Of a stretch of DNA of 64,000 bases, positions 1 to 10,639 are shown in pieces. Each line of letters starts with the position of its first letter. Position 1 is the stretch's first letter. The DNA lies in NCBI GenBank assembly GCA_963565915.1, contig OY751487.1:992001-1056000 (forward strand). The letters are read 5' to 3'. The notes beneath the pieces were generated by a model. That model was not told where the DNA came from, searched no databases, and saw only the letters and a program-made list of their open reading frames with translations. Position numbers and translations under genes: made by a program. The DNA is from Entoloma clypeatum. Its lineage: Eukaryota; Basidiomycota; Agaricomycetes; Agaricales; Entolomataceae.

Positions 1-245
1 AATCGCCTTATGATCGAAGCATTGGTAACGAGACTGTGAGCCAGACATGGCGAACCTGTACATATGTTTCAGAGTCACGTCGTTGCTTTGGCGACGTCGA
101 TTCAAAGGGCATTTGTGAACCCTACGAGACATCAAAAATAGTACTACAATCTGCGACACGACACAACAGCCAGAAACCGAGGTTTTTCCAACAAGATATG
201 ACATCCGAGATATATATAAAAAAATCAAAATATGAAACCCTCAAT

Positions 246-3200
246 CTAGTACTCAGCGAGCGGTATAACCTTGCCTGCAAGGACGTGAGTATTCAAATAA
301 CGGACTAAGAAACACATCCAAACTTACCCACATCCGAATGAGCCGACCTCTTCCTCTGCCCAAGCAACTCCAGATCCCCAGCATCAAAGAACGAATATCC
401 AGCTGCGTTGAACCACGCCCTCGTGAGTACCCAAAAGACCAACCAAACAAGAACAAAAAAAGGTCAAAACTCACGTAACCCAATACTCTCCTCCGTATCG
501 TCCTCATCATCGCTCGACGAAAGGTATCCATACCCATTAATCGGCCTCCCCGTCTTCGAATCCCTCAACACGCCCAAATGATCAACAAACGGCGCCGGCC
601 GCTCGTTCGCCGATCTGTGGAGCTGTATCAGCAGCCGCTGGATATCCAGCAGATATTTCTTGAGCGTGTCCAGCAGGCGCGGCGTTTGCAGGTGTTTCGA
701 CGATGCACAGCTTGTAATAAAAATAAAAAATAAAAAAAAAGCACAGCGGTATGAGCTCAGGACAGGGAATCATGCAGAGAAAAACGACACATACAAACTC
801 AACCGATCCTCCTTGATGATATACCCCATCCCATAGCCATCCGCCGCGACCGGTCCGAACCCGAACAGCCTCAGCGCAGGGTTACCGCAGTTGGACGTCG
901 ACAGGATCGATGTGTTCAGCGTCTCCCACCCTGAATCCGTGAAAATCTTGGGCATTTTGGTGAACGCGGGCTCCGGCTTCTCGTTGGTATCCAGCTTCGC
1001 AAAGCCGCTTTCCAAAGAAGCGTCGCTTTGGGTTCCGGAAAGTTCACGGCGGAGGAGACAGTACAACGCGTACAAGTGCCTGGAGAGGTTCAGCTATGCA
1101 AGAAGAAGGCGGAGGAACAAGCAAAAAAACCCCTACCGGTCCTGCCCTAGCCCTTGTGCACATTCCTTAGTTAGCTGGACATGCCTCTCGCATGCCTTGC
1201 GGAGCGCAGCAACCTTTTGTGAGGCACTCGCTTCCGAATAGTATGTCTATATGCGTCAAATTATGAATGGGAGACCCGCATCATGATGCTACTAACCTTC
1301 ACGAACTCCACACTCTCCGCTTGAACGGACCGTATCGCCTCCGTCCTTCCATGCAGGAACGCCTTGGTCATCGCAGGCTCATACACACACTCAATTCGAC
1401 CTTTGCGATACGAACCATTAGTTCGGCTAGGGCAAGGTACTCAGGGGGAGGGAAGCTCACCATAAAGCCCAAAATAAGCCGCTTGAAACGCCATCTGCAC
1501 AAACGCATCCGGACTGAGCCCATGCCCCGTCACGAATCCCTTCCCGTAGCGGTAAAACTCCAGCGCCGCACATTCGTTTTGACAGATCAGCGCACTCAGC
1601 CTCGTCTCCGCAAACCTCACTCCTATCCTGAGAGGAGGCGAAATGTGCCAGTCCAGCTTCTTTGGCGTAGTGTCGATGGCGACAGGGCCGAATGTCGGTG
1701 AGGTGGAGGAGAGGGAGCGGAAGTTGTTTCGCGGAGCGGGGTGGAGGGGGTCAGTGGTGGGTTTGAAGCGCGGGGGTTTGTAGGATTTGGCGTAGGGGGA
1801 TAGACGAGCGTGGAAGAGCGTGGGCGCGGAGGGGTTGATGGAGCGCGCGAGGAGCATGAGGCCATCTGTAAAGATGTCTGCTGCAAACCTGATATTCCTG
1901 TGAATGTAAGAAATATGATATTTAAACAGTAGCTCACCTTAAGACGGTATGCCCATCAACACCGGTATGCTCAAAGTTGATTCCCGCCGACCCATCCGCA
2001 CAAACAATGATCTGAAGCTAAAGAGATCGTCAGTACCTCCCCGCTCTTCTGCGTAAACAGACATGCCTTATCGTACCACCGATTCGTACACGTCCCAACC
2101 TGCTCCCCTCCCTCGGCCAACTTATAGGTGCCACACATATAGTTGCTGCACAAGTCGCCAACGTTTTCTGGTGCCGTGTCGTCAAGGCACACCACAAAAA
2201 GAGCTTCATCGACGATAGAGAGGCAGAGGGCATTGTGCCGATCCACAGACTGGAGCGTGTTGCGGAGAGATCCCCAAATTTTACGGTTTTCAGTGGAGAG
2301 TATACCGATGGCTTGGCGTGCAACCTAGATAAAGTGTGTTGAGCAAACAGATGTGAATGGGTGTTGAGGCAGTGAGAGAAAAAAAAGAAAGGGGGCATAC
2401 CTCAGTTGGCGGGGTCTTATCAGCATCGGTGACAATGGCTTGGAGGTTGCGCAGGACTTCGCGCTCGGTAAGCAGTGGAAGATTGTTTTCATCCAAGACG
2501 TCGAACCAGTCTATTTGATAGTGATTGATGAGTTCAAGCAATGATCAGATGCCAAAAGGTATGACGTACAGAATTGGCCACGTCGAAGAACAACGATATG
2601 ATTCGCGTCTGGCTTCACATCCATCCTGCATCCTCTCTAAACACCAGAGAGGTCAATATATGTGTGTAAAACAAGCGAGAGAACGTACCTCAGTGGGTAT
2701 CCTCGATGACCCAAACAGCCGCGTATATTGATCCATGTCCAGTGGAATCCCGCGCACCGTGTCGGGTTGAAGCAAACCCGCCCTGAGGTCATGGATGAAC
2801 CCGAGCGAGGAAACGATGAGAGATGCAGCGCGAGGGAGCTGAGAACCACGGTCCGATGTCGGGTCGTTTCTGCCGATTGTATACCGCTATTCACGCCAGC
2901 AGGATAACAAAAGAGCTGAGGACGTACTCGAGGACAAAGAAAGGGTTGAGAGCAAGCACGACAGGGTCCGAGTGCGAAAGATACGATTCGTACCTGCCAC
3001 GCGGCGAGTCCTTAGATTAAATCCCTCACCGGTCACCCCTCAACTTAAATCTACACATACCAAAAGTCCTCGATGTAACTGTGATATCCGCAGATAAGAT
3101 CGCCAGCAGGGAACACAAGAAAGAGTAATATACCCACCTATCCTTAACCTCCGCCCACTTCTTTAGCTTCTCCTGTATCTTTGGCCCATCGTTGTCCAAA

Positions 3201-3382
3201 AAGTCCTTCACCGCCGCCTTCGTCTGCACATGCTCCTTTTCGTCCTGCAGCGCCTCCAACGCACGGAGGTAGCGCCTGCACGTGTCCTCAAGCGGCGGAA
3301 TGGGAAGCTTCGGAAGTTTCTCCTGGTGGGCAAACGTGCGTCCGCTGGGCGTCTTCTTCGGATCGAGTTTTGGTACAGACAT
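246..3382 (-). CDS. Carnitine O-acetyltransferase, 15 exons
   Basis: Choline/carnitine acyltransferase family enzyme; it moves acetyl groups between CoA and carnitine so acetyl units can cross organelle membranes. My model has 15 exons: 3382-3138, 3078-3061, 2993-2928, 2869-2689, 2636-2570, 2510-2401, 2324-2037, 2011-1938, 1888-1461, 1400-1297, 1246-1137, 1079-795, 710-475, 402-328, 274-246, about 771 residues. Family marks seen: the N-terminal KLPKLPIPPLEDTC, LPRAASLIVSSLGF, the catalytic-histidine stretch EHTGVDGH in exon 8, and YEPAMTKAFLHGRTEAIR in exon 10. The C-terminus adds an acidic Ser/Asp tract (SSSDDEDD) and ends PLAEY, so there is no PTS1 peroxisomal signal; no clear mitochondrial presequence is visible either, and a cytosolic form is only a guess. 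Exon 2 is just 18 nt. The start at 3382 is a true ATG. Family assignment is firm; a few exon edges could be off by a base or two. Confidence 0.92.
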
Positions 3383-4095
3383 TTCTAGCTTCGTCTGATC
3401 ACCCTGAGTCTGAGGAGGGGATGGATGGAAATGGTCGAAGCCGAAGAGATCGAGTTATATAGAAATGCGGATGGGAAAGGTCCGGACCTGAGCAGCACAT
3501 ATGTACATACGAGATGCTGAAATTGGCAAGATCACGGCGCGGCAGCTGGAGTCGTATAATTATTCCGTGCCGTATGTATACGGGGACCCGCTAATTCCTG
3601 ATCGGCACCTCTGGGCCCAGGTAATACTATCGCTCCTGTTATCAGGCTTGGAGGCTCTGACTAAACTCGACGTAGCGCGTCAGGAGCATGTATCTATGTT
3701 GGTACCCCGGAGAAAGAATCTACCCCACCCCCACATCCTAGGATCACATTCAGGTACCTCAACCACTCCCTCTTCATCTATCTTCCGACCCTCGTCTATT
3801 CTATCAGTCCTCGACATGCGGACCATTTCTTGCCAACCCTGTCACCCCCTGGAAACATCATTTTTTATCGCCCCACTCTTGACCCCGTTATCCCCTAATG
3901 ACTTCAATCACGACCCCCCTACAATCCCCTACCATATAATGCGGATGTCCGCTCACTGGAGACCACACCACATCCAGCCTTCCCCCAGCAGTACTATTCG
4001 TGCACAACGACCACGCGTCCCACTTCCCGCCAAAAGACAGAAGATGTGGGTCTGAGAAACCACCTAGTGTCTATGTATTCCGATGCAAAAAGCAT
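3383..4095. other. Intergenic, upstream of the acetyltransferase
   Basis: No supportable gene. A plus-strand ATG ORF of 184 codons (3501-4055) is present but its product is Pro/Ser/His-rich with no recognisable domain. The segment should hold the acetyltransferase promoter and the 3' end of the WSC gene. Confidence 0.5.
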
Positions 4096-5622
4096 TCAGA
4101 TAAAGGGACAGAAAGGGGTGAGAAAAAGATGCAGACGAACCACTGTGCAGTACGCAGGCACGCCCACGAAGGCCGGATTTGATCCAACAAAGTTCGGGGT
4201 CTCTCCATCGCCTGGCGCACTGGACGAGGCCGGGAAATTCGATAGCGCAGGGTTCACAGGGGAGTGAGGGAAGATGACAGAGTTTTGCATGGCGAAGTAC
4301 GGATACTCCGAACAGCACGTCGGACATGCCTAATGCAAACAAGTTTGAATCAGTCCACCAGCTCAACATCCCTCCAAAGACAGATGCTCACCGAAAGCAC
4401 ACCCCAGACGACCGCCTGCGTCAATTCTGCTACTACAACCTTCAGCGGCTGCTCTGTCCCATCACTATATCTCGCTACCATCGTGAAGTTCCCTACCTCC
4501 GTCTCCACGCACACCCCAGATGTCCCATTGCTACCAGACGGTGTGAAGGTATATGTCTGCAGCCTGTTTTCCTTCCCACAATATTCACCATGGTCCGCGG
4601 CGCACACCATCCTGCAATCGGAATCTGATACATGCTGTGCGTTCTCGTTGAGTTGGTTGCCGCACCCTAAGAGGGTCATTAGGTCCCCAGTATCAATAGT
4701 CCAAAGAGCAAAGACTTACAGCACTCCCGCCCATTCTCCAACCCCGCATATATATACTGCCCGGAAGCACGACATGCAGCCGCACATGTCTCCGCTGTCA
4801 CCCCGCCAGGTATGGCAACTGGATTCACGAGTGTCCGATCGTTGATTTCATCCCTGCATTTGATCAGCTTTCGGCCTTGTTCGAGGAAAGAACAAACGTA
4901 CGTGTAACACCCGACATAATCCGACACACCCTCCACTTCTCCTCCCACACTAGTTGCATTGACACTATAGACCAACTCTGGGGGTGTTGCCGCATTGTTC
5001 AGAAAAATGTTCAGCCGGTTCCCAGCTCCACACGTCTCAGTGTTATTGCCGGAGCAAGCAAAATTACAATCCGAAAGCGGCGTAGGCTGACTTGGGTATT
5101 GGATTGTCGAATCACAGTCTATTAAAAGAGAAAGATTGAATGAGGGGAAGCAGGAAGGAGGCAGGGGACGTACAGCATTCCTAAATAGCAAACCAAGAAA
5201 AAAAAATAGATAAGCCGTGTTCAGAAAGGTCTTCTGTAACGATCAAAGAAATGTTTGGAAATTCACCTCTGAATGAGAAAGATGAGTGGATGATTTTCTC
5301 AAGAAAATGAAACAACATACGTGCAAACTCAACACCCGCATATATAAAGTTCGCACCTTCACAGAACGAAATACAGTTCTCCACCGTCAGATTTGTCGAG
5401 ACCATGGAGGCACCCACTAACGTGCGAGACGTCGAGATGTCTCTACACGATGACAAACATAAGTCCCAAGGCCGACAAGGGCCAGAAAGGAACTCACGTA
5501 TTACACCCAACCGACGTCCAGCTCCCAGGTAATGATGAAGGGACCGACTGCGCATGTAGCGTCTTCAAGTTCGGAATTATACTGAGCGCAACTACCACGA
5601 ATCCCCGCAGTAGGAAATTCAT
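4096..5622 (-). CDS. Secreted protein with two WSC domains
   Basis: WSC domains are Cys-rich modules that bind cell-wall or other glycans. Exons in my model: 5622-5498, 5442-5321, 5268-5267, 5180-5174, 5118-4902, 4853-4720, 4666-4392, 4329-4096 (371 residues, sum divisible by three). The ATG at 5622 opens a hydrophobic signal peptide (FLLRGFVVVALSII) probably cleaved near residue 25. WSC domain 1 runs from SWTSVGCNT to about residue 115 and domain 2 from DYVGCYT to about residue 240; both show the YAG.E...EC(Y/W)C core and the C.(F/Y)AC / CG..NR(L) pattern, e.g. NFACSGNNTETCGAGNRL. The rest is a Ser/Pro/Asn-rich tail without a transmembrane segment, so a secreted or wall-associated protein is likely. 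An intron interrupts the TGC|T of both domains at the same place, as expected after domain duplication; domain 1 has two further introns just before it, which create the micro-exons. Confidence 0.82.
5174..5268 (-). other. 2-nt and 7-nt micro-exons in WSC domain 1
   Basis: The splice sites define an exon of two bases (AG, 5268-5267, between CAG| and |GTGAAT) and one of seven bases (GAATGCT, 5180-5174, between TTTAG| and |GTACGT). Introns are 5320-5269 (52 nt), 5266-5181 (86 nt) and 5173-5119 (55 nt). Only with both micro-exons does the reading frame give the obligatory E-C-Y-C of the WSC core and a coding sum divisible by three. Confidence 0.7.
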
Positions 5623-6356
5623 TCTATGCGCTACGCCTTTTTCGTTGATACGATCGAGGGTCTTGGCAGATTCCTCCAGTGAGCCCTTTATATACGCGCC
5701 TAGAAAAGAGTGTCAAGCAAGGAACAGGAACTGACGAGGCAACGAGAAGTGTGTTACCTGAAGGGCATGCGAAATGACCGACGTATGAGGCCTATGAGGG
5801 ACCATATGATGTTCAGGGGGGTAATGCTGGCATGCCACCAGGAGAAGAGTCGACTATATGCGCTCCAACCTGAAAAAGCCGCCGACACTTATTTATCTGT
5901 TAGTCTTCAATCAAAAAACGCCCTGGAGGGGGATACAACGAACTTATTCACCTTCACTTCACTCACGCGTACCACGTCGAAGGCAAAGACTCCCCTCGAG
6001 TTCATCAAAACCAGGCCCAATCTGCCAGGTCGTACTGACCGATCAAGGAGGGGAAGGTCCAGGGATTCCGAGTCGTTGATTGAGAGGATTTTGAGGGGTC
6101 CGAAAGCCGTCTACGTCCGTGGACTCACTCGCAGTTTCAAGTAAGTTCGGTGTGAACACGATTTTCCTCCTGTTATCGTAATTCCGACGCATGGCAGAGT
6201 GGGATGTCGAATCTCTATGTGGTACAGTTTGAGGAAACAGAGAGGCCGCTCATTCTTGCTCGCGACGTCGACGCATTCAAGTTGGGTGTTGGAAGCAATA
6301 CATCGAGTTTGTTTAGTCATGTTATCAGAGCTCTCCTCAAAACCTCTCAATATAAG
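5623..6356. other. Divergent intergenic region, WSC gene / RPA34
   Basis: Holds both upstream regions. The RPA34 frame stays open upstream with an in-frame ATG at 6204, but the extension has no recognisable motif and I treat it as leader. No other gene is supported. Confidence 0.5.
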
Positions 6357-7400
6357 ATGGAATCCCAGCCTGCTCAAGAGGACCACGGCAAGAACGAAGG
6401 CGTCGACCCTAACCGTGCATACAAACCTCCACCCGGATACACCCTCGTCAAAAAATCCGAAGACGCGGGCGAGTTCGACTGGGACGCACTCACCAAGGAC
6501 GAACACCGTGAGATATGGCTCATCCGCGTCCCGGACAGCGTACGTGTCCACAATCTCTCCCCCTCATTCTTCACGAAACATAGAAGCTTTTCTCAGTGAA
6601 CTATTGTCTAACAGATCAAACCAAAGTATCTGGAGAACCTCAAGATAGAGGTTCCCCCAGCTGCGGTGACAGCGCGGGTGGGAAGCTTGCAGCGCAAATT
6701 TGCCTTGTTTGATGTGTGGTCTGTCGGGGACGACAATCCAGAGCAAGACGTAGGCGGCGAGGAGATAAAATCCCTTTCGTGCCTCCTTCCCCGCAACAAA
6801 AGCAAAAAGGGAAAGCTGTACACAAGTGTGTTTCACCATCACCATCCCTCCTTCGTCATTGTAACACTAAATGAACCCCCAGTCCCAATCGCGAGGCACC
6901 TCGTCTTCTCAGCCCAAGCCGCCACGCCTTCAACGGACCCTTCGTCATCATCTCCAATAATTGGACCCTTCCAACGACCACCCCGGGAATCCTACCCTCC
7001 CGAACTCCTCAACCACCGCTTCATGCCGTATGGCTCGCTGAGTCGCGACGCGGAAGATGAACTCTCTGCAGAATCGATGGAAATCGACGACACCCCCGCC
7101 CCACCCCCTTCCAGTCCAAAGAAAGCAAAACACCACGACAAGCCCAAACCCGACGCAGGGATGGACGTTGACGACGCCAAGGCGGTTTCCGCCCCACAAA
7201 CCCGGGCGGTGGCGGCGGTGGCGGCAGCAGCAGCGGGCGGGAAGAAGCCCAAACGCGACAAGGAGAAGAAGGAAAAGGCCGCTCCGGGATCGGAGAAGCG
7301 GGAGAAAGAGAAGAAGACGAAGGGCAAGAAGCGGAAAGGGGAGGACGAGGCGCCGACGCCGACGCCAACACCAAAAATGAAAAAGCCCAAGTTTTTATGA
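6357..7400 (+). CDS. RNA polymerase I subunit RPA34-like
   Basis: RPA34(.5) pairs with RPA49 to form the TFIIF-like heterodimer of RNA polymerase I, acting in rRNA synthesis in the nucleolus. Exons 6357-6539, 6615-6825 and 6883-7400 give 303 residues. Seen: an N-terminal dimerisation region with GEFDWDALTKDEHREIWLIR and the beta-rich stretch through RKFALFDVW and RHLVFS, the HRFMPYG motif near the middle, then a long disordered tail of Lys/Glu/Ala/Pro (GKKPKRDKEKKEK and similar) ending in KKPKFL, the usual architecture of the yeast and human (CD3EAP) relatives. The ATG at 6357 is preferred because the family starts shortly before this point; an in-frame ATG at 6204 would add 51 residues without a domain. 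Family members diverge strongly, so the call rests on architecture plus a few motifs. Confidence 0.8.
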
Positions 7401-7986
7401 ATGCACGTACAGGTACTTCCCCACCATCACCACCATCACTGCTTCTCATTCTCGTGTGCTCCTACTCAGGCATGGAATTTCAACCACGGTTTTTTCATTT
7501 GGAAAACGAAGAGCAACAAGCTCTGCCGTGCCCCTCTATTCAAAGCCTCAAGCCCAACTCCTCACATCCTCCTGCATCGTGGTCAGCCCCGCATATGCCC
7601 CATAATCACAAGTTGGCTTATATCCCCGTCCATCTCGCAGTACCCCCGTCTGCTCTGCTCCCATTCATGATACACCCATCTCTCTCAACCTCTCAGCTTC
7701 ATATGCATACAAATTCTACTGTACATGTCGCATATAATCACCCCACGTTGCAAATAACCAAAAAAAAAACAGAGGAAACCTAGGGTCATTAGATCTGTAA
7801 TGATGTTCTTGAATGACAAGTTACACACATAGCACACAGCAGATGGCACAAATGAAGGAATAAGGTTATTCATTAAAGTCCTCCCGCCCACCAGCAAGGA
7901 CTGCGGGGGCAGATGAACCGAGCACGGCCCCCAGAGTGGTCCTTGTAATAAACCAGCCCCAGGCCCATCCTCCCAGCCAGAGAAAA
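7401..7986. other. Convergent 3' intergenic region
   Basis: Lies between the convergent RPA34 and ADA3 genes and should hold both 3' UTRs. It has a CAC/CAT-rich run near 7425-7440 and no supportable gene. Confidence 0.5.
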
Positions 7987-10388
7987 TCACCCGACATCCA
8001 TCTCATCCCCCCTCTCTTCCGGCGCCTTGCCCTTATCAGGCGGTACCTCGACCTGAACATCCCCCACCGTCTTGCCCTTTCCCGAAGACGACGACGACGA
8101 CCCCCCAGCAGCAGCAGCAGCAGCAACAGCAGCCACCTTCGCCTCCTGCTCCTGTACCTCCATCAACGCTGCCCGCACCTCCTCCTCGATCCCCATATAC
8201 ACACTCTCCACCGGCAGCCCCCATATCCTCCCGGGCTGCTGCCGCTGCTTCTCCTCAAACACCGCGCCGACCGTGTCCACCCACAGCCGCCTCGTCTGCA
8301 CGAGCTGCTGCAGCTGTTCGCTCACGTGCAGCGTCAGCTCATCATCCGGGTACAGCCCCAGCGCCGCCGGACAGGGCACCAGCATCGACGGCGGGACCGA
8401 CGTCGACCCATGGCTGGTCCCACTGCCATTACTGTGGTTATTGGGGTCGTGGGGGTGTTGATTGTGGTGGTGGTTGCTATCGGAAGCAGCAGCGTCGTGC
8501 AGCACCTTCTGCTTCTTCTTCTTTGCGTTCTTCGGGCTGTCCTTCTTCTGCAGCTTTGCGTAGACCGCCGTGATGTTCCGGTCGATGGAGTCGCGGCCTT
8601 CAAGGTACTCTTGGTACCCGAGCCGATCGAGCGCGATCGAGACAAGCCGCTGTTTCCGCGCCTTGTTCGTCGCCACGACCGTGCGCAACTCCCGCTGGGC
8701 GTGCCTCAGCGCCGTCGCGATCGGGTCGTCTACCTTTTCCGAAAAGTCGGGCTGTCAAAATACAACATACATCAGTGGTTCGAAAAAAGAGAGCAAAAAG
8801 ATGAGACTATAATGCACACATACCAAGTGATCCAACAACCCATGAAACCGCATCGTGTCCCGTATCCGTGCCTCCAGCTCCATCACATTCAACCTCTCCT
8901 TCCTCGCCGCCGCCGCACCGCTCCCCCCCGGCCTCCCCTCCATCGCATCCTCCGCCGCCTTCACCCCCTTCCAGTTCTGGTCCTGCAGCGGTAGCAGCGC
9001 ACTGACCACCCGCTCCGTCAACGGCCCGTGGCCCCGCTCCTCCCCCAGCAGATCTCCATCCCCCAGCGTCGACGGGTCCCACTTGGCCACCGGTGCCTCG
9101 AACGCCTGAGGGTCTGCATGCACCCCGCTTGTCTGCCCCGCGATGAGGGGCGGGACGAGTCCCCCGTCCTGGTCCTCCCACACATCGAGGTAGTGCCTCC
9201 CGAGCTTGGGCATGACGTATGGCTCAACCTCGTCGCCCGTGTACTCGAGGAAGCCGACGTCCTCCTCGCGGATGTTGCGTATCCATGGCTCGATGCTGGT
9301 GTAGAAAGTGTTGATGGTGATTTGGGTGGGCTGTTTGAGCTTGCTGAAGTCGTCGGTGACGTCGGTGGTCTTGCTGGGGCCTGGGATGGGGGCCGGGGGT
9401 ATTGGAGGGCGGGGTGGGAGGAGAGGGTGGGAGAGCGGGAGATTGAAGTCGGGGCCGGGTGGGGGCTGTTATTTTTTTTGGGGGGGTAGGTTAGTTTGGT
9501 TGGCGGAAAGATGGGGAGTGACGCACTTTTACATAGGGTTGGGAGGAAGAGGGAATGGATTTCTGGGCCTTGAGGAGGGGTGGATGGGGCGGGGCGTGTG
9601 CTAGTGGAGGCGACTTTCGCGGCCGTTGATCTGAGGAATTAGAATGAGAGGTTGATACCAAGTGTTTAGAAAGAACAGAAGAATCACCGCGTTCAACGTC
9701 ACTATCTTCAATGTTGAGTTTCCGTTTCTTCTTCCTTTTCAGATCGTCCACGGACCTGTGAAACTTGGGTCAGAAAATGTTTACGGCAGGTGAAACGGAA
9801 ACTCACGGTCTTCGGGGGTCAACGGAACCTCGGTTGGAGCCAGGGAGAGATGGGATGGGATGCGAAGAAAGGCGAGACTTGGGCGTTATTCCGTGCAGGG
9901 AATGTATTGATTTGGTGTCATCTGCATCCAACCCGGGTGTGACTGTACGACGCAGCGATGGGCAAAAATGGGGTTGAAACCAGAGAGCATTCCAGGTGGA
10001 ATACCAGCACGAAACCATGAGGAATATTGTTGGCGCGAAACGGACGCAAATCGGAAATTCAGGAACGGATATATGAAGAGGAGTGGATCAGACTTTCATA
10101 AGGACGTGTCGTGGACGGCATACACGTACAGTCACGCTCTCGTTTAATTTTGTCGAGGGCCTTGGCTTTGCCCTTCTCCCTCTCCTTCATACGGCGCATC
10201 GACTCCTCAATAGCCTTCATATCTTCGCCAGCCTTCCTGGACCTCGCGAGGCCCATCTTCTTGAGCTCTTCGAGTTCCTCCTGCAGCGCCCTGAGATCAC
10301 TCGTGGCAGGTATCGAGTCCGGGATCTTTTTTAAGAGAGCAGACTGGATTGGCGGTGGTGGGTAGTATGGAGTCAATTTGGACGCCAT
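7987..10388 (-). CDS. SAGA/ADA histone acetyltransferase subunit Ngg1/Ada3
   Basis: Ada3 (Ngg1) ties Gcn5 and Ada2 together in the histone acetyltransferase module of SAGA and ADA complexes in the nucleus. Five exons: 10388-10130, 9942-9807, 9755-9527, 9465-8824, 8751-7987, giving 676 residues. The N-terminus (LTPYYPPPPIQSALLKKIPD, then a coiled coil ELEELKKMGLARSRKAGEDM) is followed by a basic tract KRKKKRKLN, the conserved core with GRHYLDVWEDQD and ARIRDTMRFHGLL, and RTVVATNKARKQRL in the C-terminal Ada3 domain. The last 150 residues hold His/Asn, Ala and Ser runs ending DEMDVG. The ATG at 10388 is favoured over an in-frame ATG four codons upstream. It is divergent from the SLC41 gene with 251 bp between starts, so the two probably share a promoter region. 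Confidence 0.88.
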
Positions 10389-10639
10389 GTTGGCCCGCAA
10401 GGTAGAACAGTGGCGCGTTGCCAGCCAGCCGAGTCGCCCCTCCTTAGGCGCAAATCTGGGTTCTGAATCCGAATAAATGGGAATCAGACCTGGATTTCCT
10501 GCGATTTCTCGAGCTATTCCACTCGCACAGCTGCTGTCGGGAACAAGTGGTGAATATAAGCCTCACGCGTCACGGGACCTAATTACTCACGCCCACCCAC
10601 TCGGCGACTGACCGACCGACCGAACCGCCCGCCGTCGCC
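10389..10639. promoter_or_regulatory. Shared divergent promoter region, ADA3 / SLC41
   Basis: Both genes start outward from this 251-bp spacer. I see no clear TATA box; a GACCGACCGACCG repeat lies just before the SLC41 start. The regulatory role is inferred from layout only. Confidence 0.4.

Noticed and set aside
3501..4055. Plus-strand ATG ORF of 184 codons
   Set aside because: Low-complexity composition, no domain, no neighbours of the same frame; likely chance in a GC-balanced intergenic region.
6204..6356. N-terminal extension of RPA34 from an upstream in-frame ATG
   Set aside because: The 51 added residues have no family resemblance; the ATG at 6357 fits the usual start.
7021..7449. 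Long antisense ORFs opposite RPA34 exon 3
   Set aside because: Shadows of the Lys/Glu/Ala/Pro-rich tail; composition mirrors the real gene.
7936..8994. Plus-strand ORF of 352 codons over ADA3
   Set aside because: Arg/Pro/Leu-rich antisense shadow; ADA3 on the minus strand has conserved motifs and splice sites.
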